Assembly: GCA_051251645.1 (NCBI GenBank)
Contig: JBPOEY010000002.1
Span: 124,001 to 188,000 of the forward strand
Reading direction: 5' to 3'
Source: Litorimonas sp051251645
Lineage (GTDB): Bacteria; Pseudomonadota; Alphaproteobacteria; Caulobacterales; Maricaulaceae
Length of the DNA stretch: 64,000 nucleotides
How positions within the stretch are numbered: position 1 is the first letter of the stretch; every line of letters starts with the position of its first letter. Shown one piece after another: positions 54,886-61,549 of this stretch. The notes under the pieces are model-generated. The model did not search any database. It worked only from the letters and a program-made list of their open reading frames with translations, and was not told the DNA's origin. Made by a program: the position numbers and the translations under genes.

Positions 54886-55839
54886 TTAAAATTTAAACCC
54901 CGGAATTAAAGCGCCCCACATGGCGTTGCGCGTTTGCAAAATTTCTGGCGCTTCGGCTTCGAAGCAACGGCGGAAGCTAATCTGCATCCCCGGCGCAATC
55001 TGACCTAACAACCATTGATCAGCCTGAATAACGTGCAGGCCGCGAGCGTACCCGCCCGTACAATGCGCGTCAGCCAACGCCAAAATTGGCTGCCCGTCTG
55101 GCGGACATTGCAAGGTGCCGGGCAAGAGCGGAGAACTGGTCATTGCGAAGTCCGCCTCGGTCACAATTCGGTCACCTCGGAGCCGTGATCCCATCCGGTC
55201 GGTCGCAGGTGTTGCGATAAACGGCGTGGTGAAAAGATAACGCCGACTGCAAGGCGAGAGCAATTCAAACTCTGGCCCAGACCGCGCGCGCAGCACGGCA
55301 TGACCTGACAGGAACGGAATATTCCCATTGGCAATCGTTTTGATCGCCCCGCGTGGTCCGTTCAACACAATCAGCTCATCACCCGCTTTAAGCGCCCGAC
55401 CTTCGATCCCGCCAAGCGCAGCCGGGAGATAGGTTGAGACAGAGCCGAGAAATTCAGTGGCGGCAATCCCGCCCGCCACAGCAATATAACTGCGACAGCC
55501 AGCGCGGGCATAGGACAGGGTCAAAATGTCTCCCGCCTCAACCCCAACCGCGCGGTTCAGATCAATATTCATCCCATTGATTTGCGCCCACATCTGCGCA
55601 CCCGATAAGGCGATGGTCGTGTCTTTCTCAAACCGGAGGTGCAGCCCGCCTAAGGCACATTCCAACGCCGGCGCATCCCACACATTTCCGACAAGATGAT
55701 TGGCAATGGCAAAGGACAACGGGTCCGCCGCGCCGGAGCGTGGAATACCGAGATGGCGATGCCCCGGACGGCCGGCATCTTGCACAGTCGTCTGGGTCCC
55801 GCCATTCAAAACGGTAATCGCGCTCGCAGACTGGGTCAT
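54886..55839 (-). CDS. pxpC: 5-oxoprolinase subunit C
   Basis: PxpC (KipA-like, biotin-dependent carboxyltransferase family) works with PxpA and PxpB to hydrolyse 5-oxoproline to glutamate with ATP. The 317-residue protein shows the family's TTVQDAGRPGHRHLGIPRSG and MDPLSFAIANHLVGN-like segment, AYIAVAGGIA-like core and SRLRGDRI near the C-terminal third. Its start overlaps the pxpB stop by four bases. Confidence 0.92.
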   Translation of the reverse strand: MTQSASAITVLNGGTQTTVQDAGRPGHRHLGIPRSGAADPLSFAIANHLVGNVWDAPALECALGGLHLRFEKDTTIALSGAQMWAQINGMNIDLNRAVGVEAGDILTLSYARAGCRSYIAVAGGIAATEFLGSVSTYLPAALGGIEGRALKAGDELIVLNGPRGAIKTIANGNIPFLSGHAVLRARSGPEFELLSPCSRRYLFTTPFIATPATDRMGSRLRGDRIVTEADFAMTSSPLLPGTLQCPPDGQPILALADAHCTGGYARGLHVIQADQWLLGQIAPGMQISFRRCFEAEAPEILQTRNAMWGALIPGFKF

Positions 55840-56492
55840 TGGGGCACAAACCGGATACGATCTCCGGCCTCCACAAGAAACGGGTCTTTGCGTGTGGCGT
55901 CAAACATATCCAGATTCGTTCGGCCAATAATCTGCCAGCCGCCCGGGGACTCAAGCCCGTAAATGCCCGTCTGCCAATTGGCGATGCCGACACTGCCCGC
56001 CGGAACAACGGCGCGCGGTGTGGCGTGACGGGGGTGCTGCAACAGCGGATCAACCTCCGACAGGAAGGCAAAGCCCGGAATAAACCCCATCATACAGACC
56101 CGGTATTCGCGGTTTGAATGCAGGGCGATGACCTCTTGCGGCGACTTTCCGATCCGCGCGGCCATCGCCTCGAGATCAGATCCATCGGAGCCGCCATAAT
56201 TGACCGGGATTTCAACTAAGCGACTATTGCTGTCGGCATGAATGTCTGTGTCTTGTTGCAACGCTGTTTTAACTTGCTGTTTGACAGAATCCAACGTCAT
56301 AGCCGCCGCATCGAAACTCACCACAAGACTATCATAGCCCGGCATGACCTCAGTGAAGATCGGAGCCTTGCGTAACTGTGCGGCCAGCGCATGCACTTGG
56401 TCGCTGACAGCGGCGTTAAACCCCGTCGCGGCCCATTCGACGAGCACGGCATTATCGCCATAATTCCGGATTGTGGGAGTGATCGCGGTCAT
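55836..56492 (-). CDS. pxpB: 5-oxoprolinase subunit B
   Basis: The 218-residue protein is a KipI-like subunit of the 5-oxoprolinase complex. It shows VEIPVNYGGSDGSDLEAMA and MMGFIPGFAFLSEVDP, both typical, and ends with VEAGDRIRFVPQ. It is coupled by 4-nt overlaps to pxpA before it and pxpC after it. The order pxpA-pxpB-pxpC is common. Confidence 0.92.
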   Translation of the reverse strand: MTAITPTIRNYGDNAVLVEWAATGFNAAVSDQVHALAAQLRKAPIFTEVMPGYDSLVVSFDAAAMTLDSVKQQVKTALQQDTDIHADSNSRLVEIPVNYGGSDGSDLEAMAARIGKSPQEVIALHSNREYRVCMMGFIPGFAFLSEVDPLLQHPRHATPRAVVPAGSVGIANWQTGIYGLESPGGWQIIGRTNLDMFDATRKDPFLVEAGDRIRFVPQ

Positions 56493-57262
56493 GCCGCAAA
56501 CGCCCGGATCGTAACGCCTTCGGCTTCGATCGCTGTGCGCGCCAGACGCGCCGTTTCCACCGCCCCGGCACTATCGCCGTGCACGCAGAGCGAGCGCGCC
56601 TTGATGTCGAGGGTTTGGCCAGACGCGGTGACAACTTCGCCTGTCGTCGCCAGACGGCGCGCTTGGCCCAAACGGTCATCTTGGTCCGCAATCACAGCGC
56701 CGGGCAGTTTGCGCGAAATCAAATGACCATCATCGGAATAACGGCGGTCGATAAATCCTTCAGCGACAAAGGACAGACCATAGGCCGCGGCCGCCTTGCC
56801 CATTTCTGAATTGGGCCCGCCGAGTAGAATTAAATTAGAATCAATGTCAGCAATGACGCGCGCGATCAGATTGGCTTTGCGCCGATCCCCGACCGCATCA
56901 TTATAGAGTTGGCCATGAGGTTTCACATAGGCGACTCGCGCCCCTTCATCAGTGGCAATTTCCGCCAGTCGAATAATTTGCGCACTCAGACTACGCGCCA
57001 ATTCATCTTCGCCAATATCGTCATCCAGCACGAGCGAACGACGCCCAAAGTTCTCGCGGTCTGGATAGGCGGGGTGTGCGCCAATAGTGACCCCATTGGC
57101 CAAGGCACCGCGCACCGTTTGACGCATTGAGCGATCGTCTCCGGTGTGTCCGCCGCAAGCAATATTTGCCGAGCTAATATGCGATAAGATCGCCGCCTCT
57201 GCGGCTTCCCACTCCGGCGTGTCAGCCTCGCCAATGTCAGCGTTTAGATCAATCGTCTTCAT
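56489..57262 (-). CDS. pxpA: 5-oxoprolinase subunit A (LamB/YcsF)
   Basis: PxpA is the LamB/YcsF-family subunit of 5-oxoprolinase. The 257-residue protein starts MKTIDLNADIGEADTPEWEA and contains SANIACGGHTGDDRSMRQTV, GAHPAYPDRENFGRR and VKPHGQLYNDAVGDRR. These are the signature segments. It is the first gene of pxpABC, with the pabB-pabC fusion as a possible fourth gene. Confidence 0.94.
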   Translation of the reverse strand: MKTIDLNADIGEADTPEWEAAEAAILSHISSANIACGGHTGDDRSMRQTVRGALANGVTIGAHPAYPDRENFGRRSLVLDDDIGEDELARSLSAQIIRLAEIATDEGARVAYVKPHGQLYNDAVGDRRKANLIARVIADIDSNLILLGGPNSEMGKAAAAYGLSFVAEGFIDRRYSDDGHLISRKLPGAVIADQDDRLGQARRLATTGEVVTASGQTLDIKARSLCVHGDSAGAVETARLARTAIEAEGVTIRAFAA

Positions 57263-57316
57263 AAGGATCGCTTAACAGGTTGCGCGCGGGAAGGAAGTGG
57301 AGAGGCGACGCTTAAT

Positions 57317-58507
57317 CTAACAGACTTCACCGCAGGCGACACCGCTGGCCCAAGCCCATTGGAAATTATGTCCGCCGAGATGCCCCGTCACATCGACAAC
57401 CTCGCCAATGAAATAAAGACCGGGAACGGATTTTACCTCCATCGTGCGCGATGAGAGCGCGTCAGTATTCACCCCGCCGCGCGTCACTTCGGCCTTGCGG
57501 TAGCCTTCGCTACCGCCCGGTTTGATGCGCCATTCATTGACTTGCAGCGCCAAGTTCATCAGCGCCGTATCCGGCATATCGGCAAGGCGGTCATATTTGA
57601 CTGTGCTGGCCATATGGGTCGCCAAGCGCGTGGGGAGTCGTTCAGATAACCACTGCGCGGGCGTCAGGCGCGGGCGGTCGGTTCGGTCAGCTTTGAGCGT
57701 CGTAAGCGCGTCTGTGCCGGGCGCCAGATCGACCATGACCGCTTCTCCCGGTTCCCAATAGGAGCTAATTTGCAAAATCGCGGGACCAGACAGGCCCCTA
57801 TGGGTCAGCAGCAGTGGCTCCTCAAAGCGAATCCGATCATTGGACACGGCGGCGTCGACCGCGACGCCGGACAGCGCTTTCAGCGGCTCCATCGCCTCAT
57901 CCGTAAAGGTCAGCGGCACAAGCGCCGGCACGGTTTCGACCAAATCGAGCCCAAACTGATCCGCCACCTTATACCCAAAGCGCGTCGCACCCATTTTCGG
58001 GATACTCGGCCCGCCCGTCGCAATGACGAGACTGTCGCTCGACAGCGTCTGGGTCGCGGTGGTCACAATGAACCCTTCACCCAATTTAGACACACCTAAA
58101 ACTTCGGTTCCAAGGCGAATATCTACGCCCGCCTCCCGGCATTCCGTGACCAACATGTTGACGATTTGAGTCGATTTCCCCTGACAAAAAAGCTGCCCTT
58201 TCGCTTTCTCTTCCCACGCGATTTCATGTTTTTCGACTAGGTCGAGGAAGTCATACGGCGTGTAACGAGAGAGCGCACTTTTACAAAAATGGGGATTTTG
58301 GCTGATAAAATTCTCGTGTGTGGAGAAAAGATGCGTGAAATTACACCGACCGCCTCCTGAAATGCGAATCTTCTCCCCCGGCTTATCGGCATGATCTATG
58401 AGCAGCACACGGCGTTTGCGTCGCCCTGCAATGATGGCTGCCATCATTCCGGCTGCGCCAGCCCCGATGATTGTCACATCGTAATCGCGTTTCGAATTTA
58501 CATTCAC
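57317..58507 (-). CDS. HI0933/YhiN-like FAD-dependent oxidoreductase
   Basis: The 396-residue flavoprotein has an N-terminal FAD fold with TIIGAGAAGMMAAIIAGRR and the family-specific KIRISGGGRCNFTH. Its C-terminal part includes EVVDVTGHLGGHNFQWAWAS, also typical of this group (annotated variously as BaiN or NAD(P)/FAD oxidoreductase). The physiological reaction is not known for most members. It is 54 bases downstream of pxpA on the opposite side of that gene's start, so it is likely a separate unit. Confidence 0.9.
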   Translation of the reverse strand: MNVNSKRDYDVTIIGAGAAGMMAAIIAGRRKRRVLLIDHADKPGEKIRISGGGRCNFTHLFSTHENFISQNPHFCKSALSRYTPYDFLDLVEKHEIAWEEKAKGQLFCQGKSTQIVNMLVTECREAGVDIRLGTEVLGVSKLGEGFIVTTATQTLSSDSLVIATGGPSIPKMGATRFGYKVADQFGLDLVETVPALVPLTFTDEAMEPLKALSGVAVDAAVSNDRIRFEEPLLLTHRGLSGPAILQISSYWEPGEAVMVDLAPGTDALTTLKADRTDRPRLTPAQWLSERLPTRLATHMASTVKYDRLADMPDTALMNLALQVNEWRIKPGGSEGYRKAEVTRGGVNTDALSSRTMEVKSVPGLYFIGEVVDVTGHLGGHNFQWAWASGVACGEVC

Positions 58508-58625
58508 GTCAGCGCGCTTAGGTAAATGAGTTCACGGTCGCAATCGCTATAGGCGGTTGAGGGTCAGGATGACCCGCCCGGCGCAACGTAACCCCCTTTC
58601 GGGGCAAGACAGGAAGAAGGTCCCC

Positions 58626-59315
58626 ATGTGGAGACTTATACCAGTCCTTTCGCTCGCCTTACTCTCGGCCTGCGCCAGCCTCCCTGAAGAAGTGGATCAC
58701 TTCAGATTCGCCGCGATGTCACCGCTGCGCGATTTTAACCTGACCCAAGCGCCTATTCCCGGGCAGCTCAAATCTTTGGCGCAACCCTATGGCTATATTG
58801 ACCAGAGCGGCTGCCAAGCGTGGACACAGGAAATTAATGATCTCGAAACGGCGCTGATGACCAATGATGGTCGCCGCGTCGGTTTTCGGCGCGATAGTGA
58901 GACCTTTTCCGGTCGGACAGGCAATCTTCGCGATTCGGGGGTTAAATCCGCGACATCGCAATTCATCCCGTTTCGTAGCATTGTGCGACAAGCGAGCGGG
59001 GCGTCCCGGTTCGAACAACGCGCTGAAAACGCGTCGGATCGGGCGCGCTACCGGATTGGCTACCTCGTTGGCTTGGGGCGTGCTCACCGGTGTCCAGGGT
59101 TTGGCTCGCTCAGCCCGTTTGCGCCGAGACCGCAAGCCCGGACCGCTTGGTCTCAACCGACCGACCCGAATGTTCGGTATTCAAACTCCGGTTACGTCAG
59201 TCATACGAACATGAGAGTGACGAACACGAGGCCCCATTACGCGCAACCCGGATATTCTAATCCAAGGCCCCGGACAATCGCATCAACTCCGTACGGTACA
59301 ATCCAGCGACGGTAA
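58626..59315 (+). CDS. putative lipoprotein of unknown function
   Basis: From ATG 58626 (AAGAAGG upstream) the 229-residue product has a lipoprotein signal with lipobox LSAC (Cys near 14). The mature part includes YGYIDQSGCQAWTQEINDLE, which looks conserved in alphaproteobacterial lipoproteins, followed by a Ser/Arg-rich tail with Asn/Tyr/Pro-rich repeats. No family is assigned. The last 59 bases overlap the convergent Nudix gene. A longer frame from 58557 exists but would place the signal internally. Confidence 0.65.
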   Translation: MWRLIPVLSLALLSACASLPEEVDHFRFAAMSPLRDFNLTQAPIPGQLKSLAQPYGYIDQSGCQAWTQEINDLETALMTNDGRRVGFRRDSETFSGRTGNLRDSGVKSATSQFIPFRSIVRQASGASRFEQRAENASDRARYRIGYLVGLGRAHRCPGFGSLSPFAPRPQARTAWSQPTDPNVRYSNSGYVSHTNMRVTNTRPHYAQPGYSNPRPRTIASTPYGTIQRR

Positions 59316-59838
59316 TCGCGTCCGTAATGCGCCCCTCTGCAATCGCCGCGAGCGCATCTGTCATGGGCACAAACAAAGTCGTAATATCTTCTGTGCCTTC
59401 GGGCTCGGACTCGCCGTGGGTCAAACCGGTGGCTAAAAAGACCTGCCCCCATTCATCCGTCAGTGAATTGGACGTGTGCAAATCGAACAGCCACGTCAGC
59501 GTCTCCGCTTCAATCCCAGCCTCCTCTTTAAGTTCACGCCGGGCGGCCTCCGCGATCTCTTCGCCTTGCGGTACGCCGCCTTCAGGCAATTCCCAACTAT
59601 AACTGTCCAGCGCGTAACGGGTTTGCCCCACAAGCCAGACGCCCGGCACGCCACCCCTTATTTCATAGGGGACGACACCGCAGGCGCGGTTATGAAAATG
59701 GGTCACATAATAAGTGTAATCTTTCCCATCCGGCCCAATGACGGCGTGCGCGTCCAAGCGCAGCCACGGATTATCGTGCAGAACCTCTGATGACTGTGTC
59801 GTCCACGGGTTGGGCGGATCATTTGGAAAGATAGTCAT
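59257..59838 (-). CDS. Nudix hydrolase
   Basis: From ATG 59838 the protein has 193 residues. The Nudix box GGVPQGEEIAEAARRELKEEAG fits GX5EX7REUXEEXGU, so it should hydrolyse a nucleoside diphosphate linked to another group; ADP-sugars are a common target of this subtype. The frame continues upstream through the tRNA gene to 60138, which cannot be coding and supports the later start. GGAG lies about nine bases upstream. Its 3' end overlaps a lipoprotein gene. Confidence 0.88.
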   Translation of the reverse strand: MTIFPNDPPNPWTTQSSEVLHDNPWLRLDAHAVIGPDGKDYTYYVTHFHNRACGVVPYEIRGGVPGVWLVGQTRYALDSYSWELPEGGVPQGEEIAEAARRELKEEAGIEAETLTWLFDLHTSNSLTDEWGQVFLATGLTHGESEPEGTEDITTLFVPMTDALAAIAEGRITDAITVAGLYRTELMRLSGALD

Positions 59839-59858
59839 AGAGGAAGACTCCGGCGGGC

Positions 59859-59949
59859 TGGCAGTGAGGAAGGGATTCGAACCCTCGATACGGGGATACC
59901 GTATACACGCTTTCCAGGCGTGCGCCTTCAACCACTCGGCCACCTCACT
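59859..59949 (-). tRNA. tRNA-Ser(GGA)
   Basis: The minus-strand sequence folds as a long-variable-arm tRNA. The acceptor AGTGAGG pairs with CCTCACT over all seven positions, followed by discriminator G and an encoded CCA. The D arm, an anticodon loop with GGA (CTGGAAA), a long variable arm and a TTCGAAT T-loop are all present. Anticodon GGA reads UCC and UCU serine codons. Its 5' part is duplicated about 135 bases upstream. Confidence 0.93.
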
Positions 59950-59965
59950 AGACGCAGCCCGCAGA
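59922..59965. repeat. direct repeat copy A, 5' part of tRNA-Ser
   Basis: This 44-bp segment covers tRNA-Ser nucleotides 1-28 (59949-59922) plus 16 bases of upstream flank. It matches copy B (60057-60100) at 41 of 44 positions. Confidence 0.85.
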
Positions 59966-60023
59966 ATATAACTCTGACGCCCCACAAAATGGAACGTTTG
60001 TGAAGGCGCGCGCCTCTTAATAT

Positions 60024-60051
60024 AAAAAGGATCAAAAGCAATGCTTTTGAT
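60024..60051 (-). terminator. intrinsic terminator of the tRNA-half copy
   Basis: On the minus strand ATCAAAAGC, loop ATT, GCTTTTGAT (60051-60031) form a perfect 9-bp stem. It is followed by CC and TTTTT (60028-60024). It lies right after the partial tRNA-Ser copy. Confidence 0.75.
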
Positions 60052-60056
60052 TTTGG

Positions 60057-60100
60057 GCGCCTTCAACCCCTCAGCCACCTTACTAGACGCAGCCCGCAGA
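60057..60100. repeat. direct repeat copy B, truncated tRNA-Ser
   Basis: This copy of copy A carries tRNA nucleotides 1-28 (60084-60057) and the same upstream flank, with three substitutions. After nucleotide 28 the sequence is not tRNA: it runs into the terminator at 60051, so no functional tRNA can form. It may be a remnant of an integration or duplication event. Confidence 0.85.
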
Positions 60101-60109
60101 GCAGGCGGC

Positions 60110-60138
60110 CCTATAGCGACGCTCTGTCTCGGGGGCAA
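60110..60138 (-). promoter_or_regulatory. strong-looking promoter upstream of the tRNA-half copy
   Basis: On the minus strand TTGCCC (60138-60133) and TATAGG (60115-60110) are 17 bases apart, and the -10 reads GCTATAGG, as in alphaproteobacterial housekeeping promoters. Transcription would start near 60103 and run through copy B to the terminator near 60024. Confidence 0.6.
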
Positions 60139-60197
60139 GCGGGGATGGACAGACGAAACTGCGTGACTGCACGTTCCGAATAGCTAGAACTGCCGCT

Positions 60198-60923
60198 ATG
60201 TTTGCATTCAATACAATTTCTGGTCCCAAGTCTAACGCTTTCATCTTCGCCGATCATGCGTCTAATCATATCCCAGACTGGGTGGGTGATTTTGGCCTCT
60301 CGGACGATGATCTGTCACGCCACATTGCGTGGGACATTGGTACAGAATGGGTCGCGCGCGATCTGTGTGAGCGTTTGTCCTGCGCCGGATTGATCTGTGG
60401 CTTTTCGCGGCTTGTCATAGATGTGAACCGCGAACCCGACGCGGATGACTTAATTCCGCTGTCGACGGACGGCACAGATATTCATGGCAATGCGGATCTC
60501 TCGATCCCACAAGTGGCCGAACGCAAACACCGACTTTATGACGCTTACCACTCTGCTTTAGGCGACGCGCTTGACGACCGTCCTGAGTGTCTCGCGATCA
60601 GTATTCATAGCTTCACCCCACAATTACGCGACCAACCAAAGCGCACCACGGATATTGGCCTTCTGGTCAAGGTCGATAGCGAAACCCCGGTCGCCTTTAT
60701 TCGCAACATGGCGCAAATCGCGCCGGACCTACAAGTCGATGTGAACGAGCCTTATTCCGGCTTTGATCTTAATCACACGGTCGATCACAATGTCGTGCCT
60801 CGCGGTCTTCGCCACCTTGCGATTGAGCTGCGGCAGGACCACATCAACACCCAGACGGATGCGTTGGTGATGGCAGATCTGCTCGCTCGCGCAATCCGAC
60901 CGCTACTAGACGCCCCTATTTGA
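60198..60923 (+). CDS. N-formylglutamate amidohydrolase family protein
   Basis: The family removes formate from N-formylglutamate at the end of one histidine degradation route. The 241-residue protein has the zinc-site segments FIFADHASNHIPDWVG, SRLVIDVNREPDADDLIP and AISIHSFTPQL, and the C-terminal RGLRHLAIELRQD. Other hut genes are not adjacent, so the acyl substrate is uncertain. The msrA start follows 12 bases after its stop. Confidence 0.9.
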   Translation: MFAFNTISGPKSNAFIFADHASNHIPDWVGDFGLSDDDLSRHIAWDIGTEWVARDLCERLSCAGLICGFSRLVIDVNREPDADDLIPLSTDGTDIHGNADLSIPQVAERKHRLYDAYHSALGDALDDRPECLAISIHSFTPQLRDQPKRTTDIGLLVKVDSETPVAFIRNMAQIAPDLQVDVNEPYSGFDLNHTVDHNVVPRGLRHLAIELRQDHINTQTDALVMADLLARAIRPLLDAPI

Positions 60924-60934
60924 CGGAGACACAC

Positions 60935-61519
60935 ATGCTCGCCACCATCCAAAACCACCACCTTAATGGCGCCAATATGTTTGGCGATTACCCGGAAGGG
61001 TCTCAGCAAGTTATCCTTGGCATGGGCTGCTTTTGGGGTGCAGAACGCATCTTGTGGAAACTTGCCGGCGTCCATGTGACCAGCGTCGGATATGCGGGCG
61101 GGACGGACGAAACGCCGGACTATAAGCGTGTTTGCTCAGGTCGCACGGGTCATACGGAAGCCGTGCATGTCGTGTTTGATCCCACCGTGATCACCTTTGA
61201 CGAACTCCTAAAAGTCTTCTTTGAGAACCACGACCCGACCCAAGGCAATCGCCAAGGCAATGATGTCGGCTCGCAATATCGCAGCGCGCTCTATGTCTTC
61301 TCAGACGAACAGTTGGCCGCCGCAAAAATCGCGGCCGGGCGGTATGAGGAGGCCTATGGCCGCCCGCTGACGACGGAGATTGCGATCGCGCCGACCTATT
61401 ACCCGGCTGAGGATTACCATCAGCAATATCTGGCCAAGAACCCGCAAGGCTATTGCAATCACGGCCCGACAGGCGTGAGCTGCCCAATCCCGCAGCGGGT
61501 GACCGTTCCAGCGGAATGA
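60935..61519 (+). CDS. msrA: peptide-methionine (S)-S-oxide reductase
   Basis: MsrA repairs S-oxidised methionine in proteins. The 194-residue protein has the catalytic GCFWGAER motif (Cys near 32), TGHTEAVHVVFDP, and the recycling region FENHDPTQGNRQGNDVGSQY. ATG 60935 is preceded by GGAG six bases away and is preferred over an in-frame TTG at 60920. It probably shares a transcript with the upstream amidohydrolase gene and ends at a bidirectional terminator. Confidence 0.95.
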   Translation: MLATIQNHHLNGANMFGDYPEGSQQVILGMGCFWGAERILWKLAGVHVTSVGYAGGTDETPDYKRVCSGRTGHTEAVHVVFDPTVITFDELLKVFFENHDPTQGNRQGNDVGSQYRSALYVFSDEQLAAAKIAAGRYEEAYGRPLTTEIAIAPTYYPAEDYHQQYLAKNPQGYCNHGPTGVSCPIPQRVTVPAE

Positions 61520-61525
61520 AAAGGT

Positions 61526-61545
61526 TCCGGCGTGATTGCGCCGGA
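61526..61545. terminator. bidirectional terminator between msrA and polA
   Basis: TCCGGCG (61526-61532) and CGCCGGA (61539-61545) form a perfect 7-bp GC-rich stem with a 6-base loop. It is flanked by T-runs on both strands (TTTTA to the right, CCTTTTC on the minus strand). It separates the convergent msrA and polA stop codons. Confidence 0.75.
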
Positions 61546-61549
61546 GCTT

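Noticed and set aside
60057..60100. A second tRNA-Ser gene
   Set aside because: Only nucleotides 1-28 are present; there is no anticodon arm, variable arm or T arm before the terminator.
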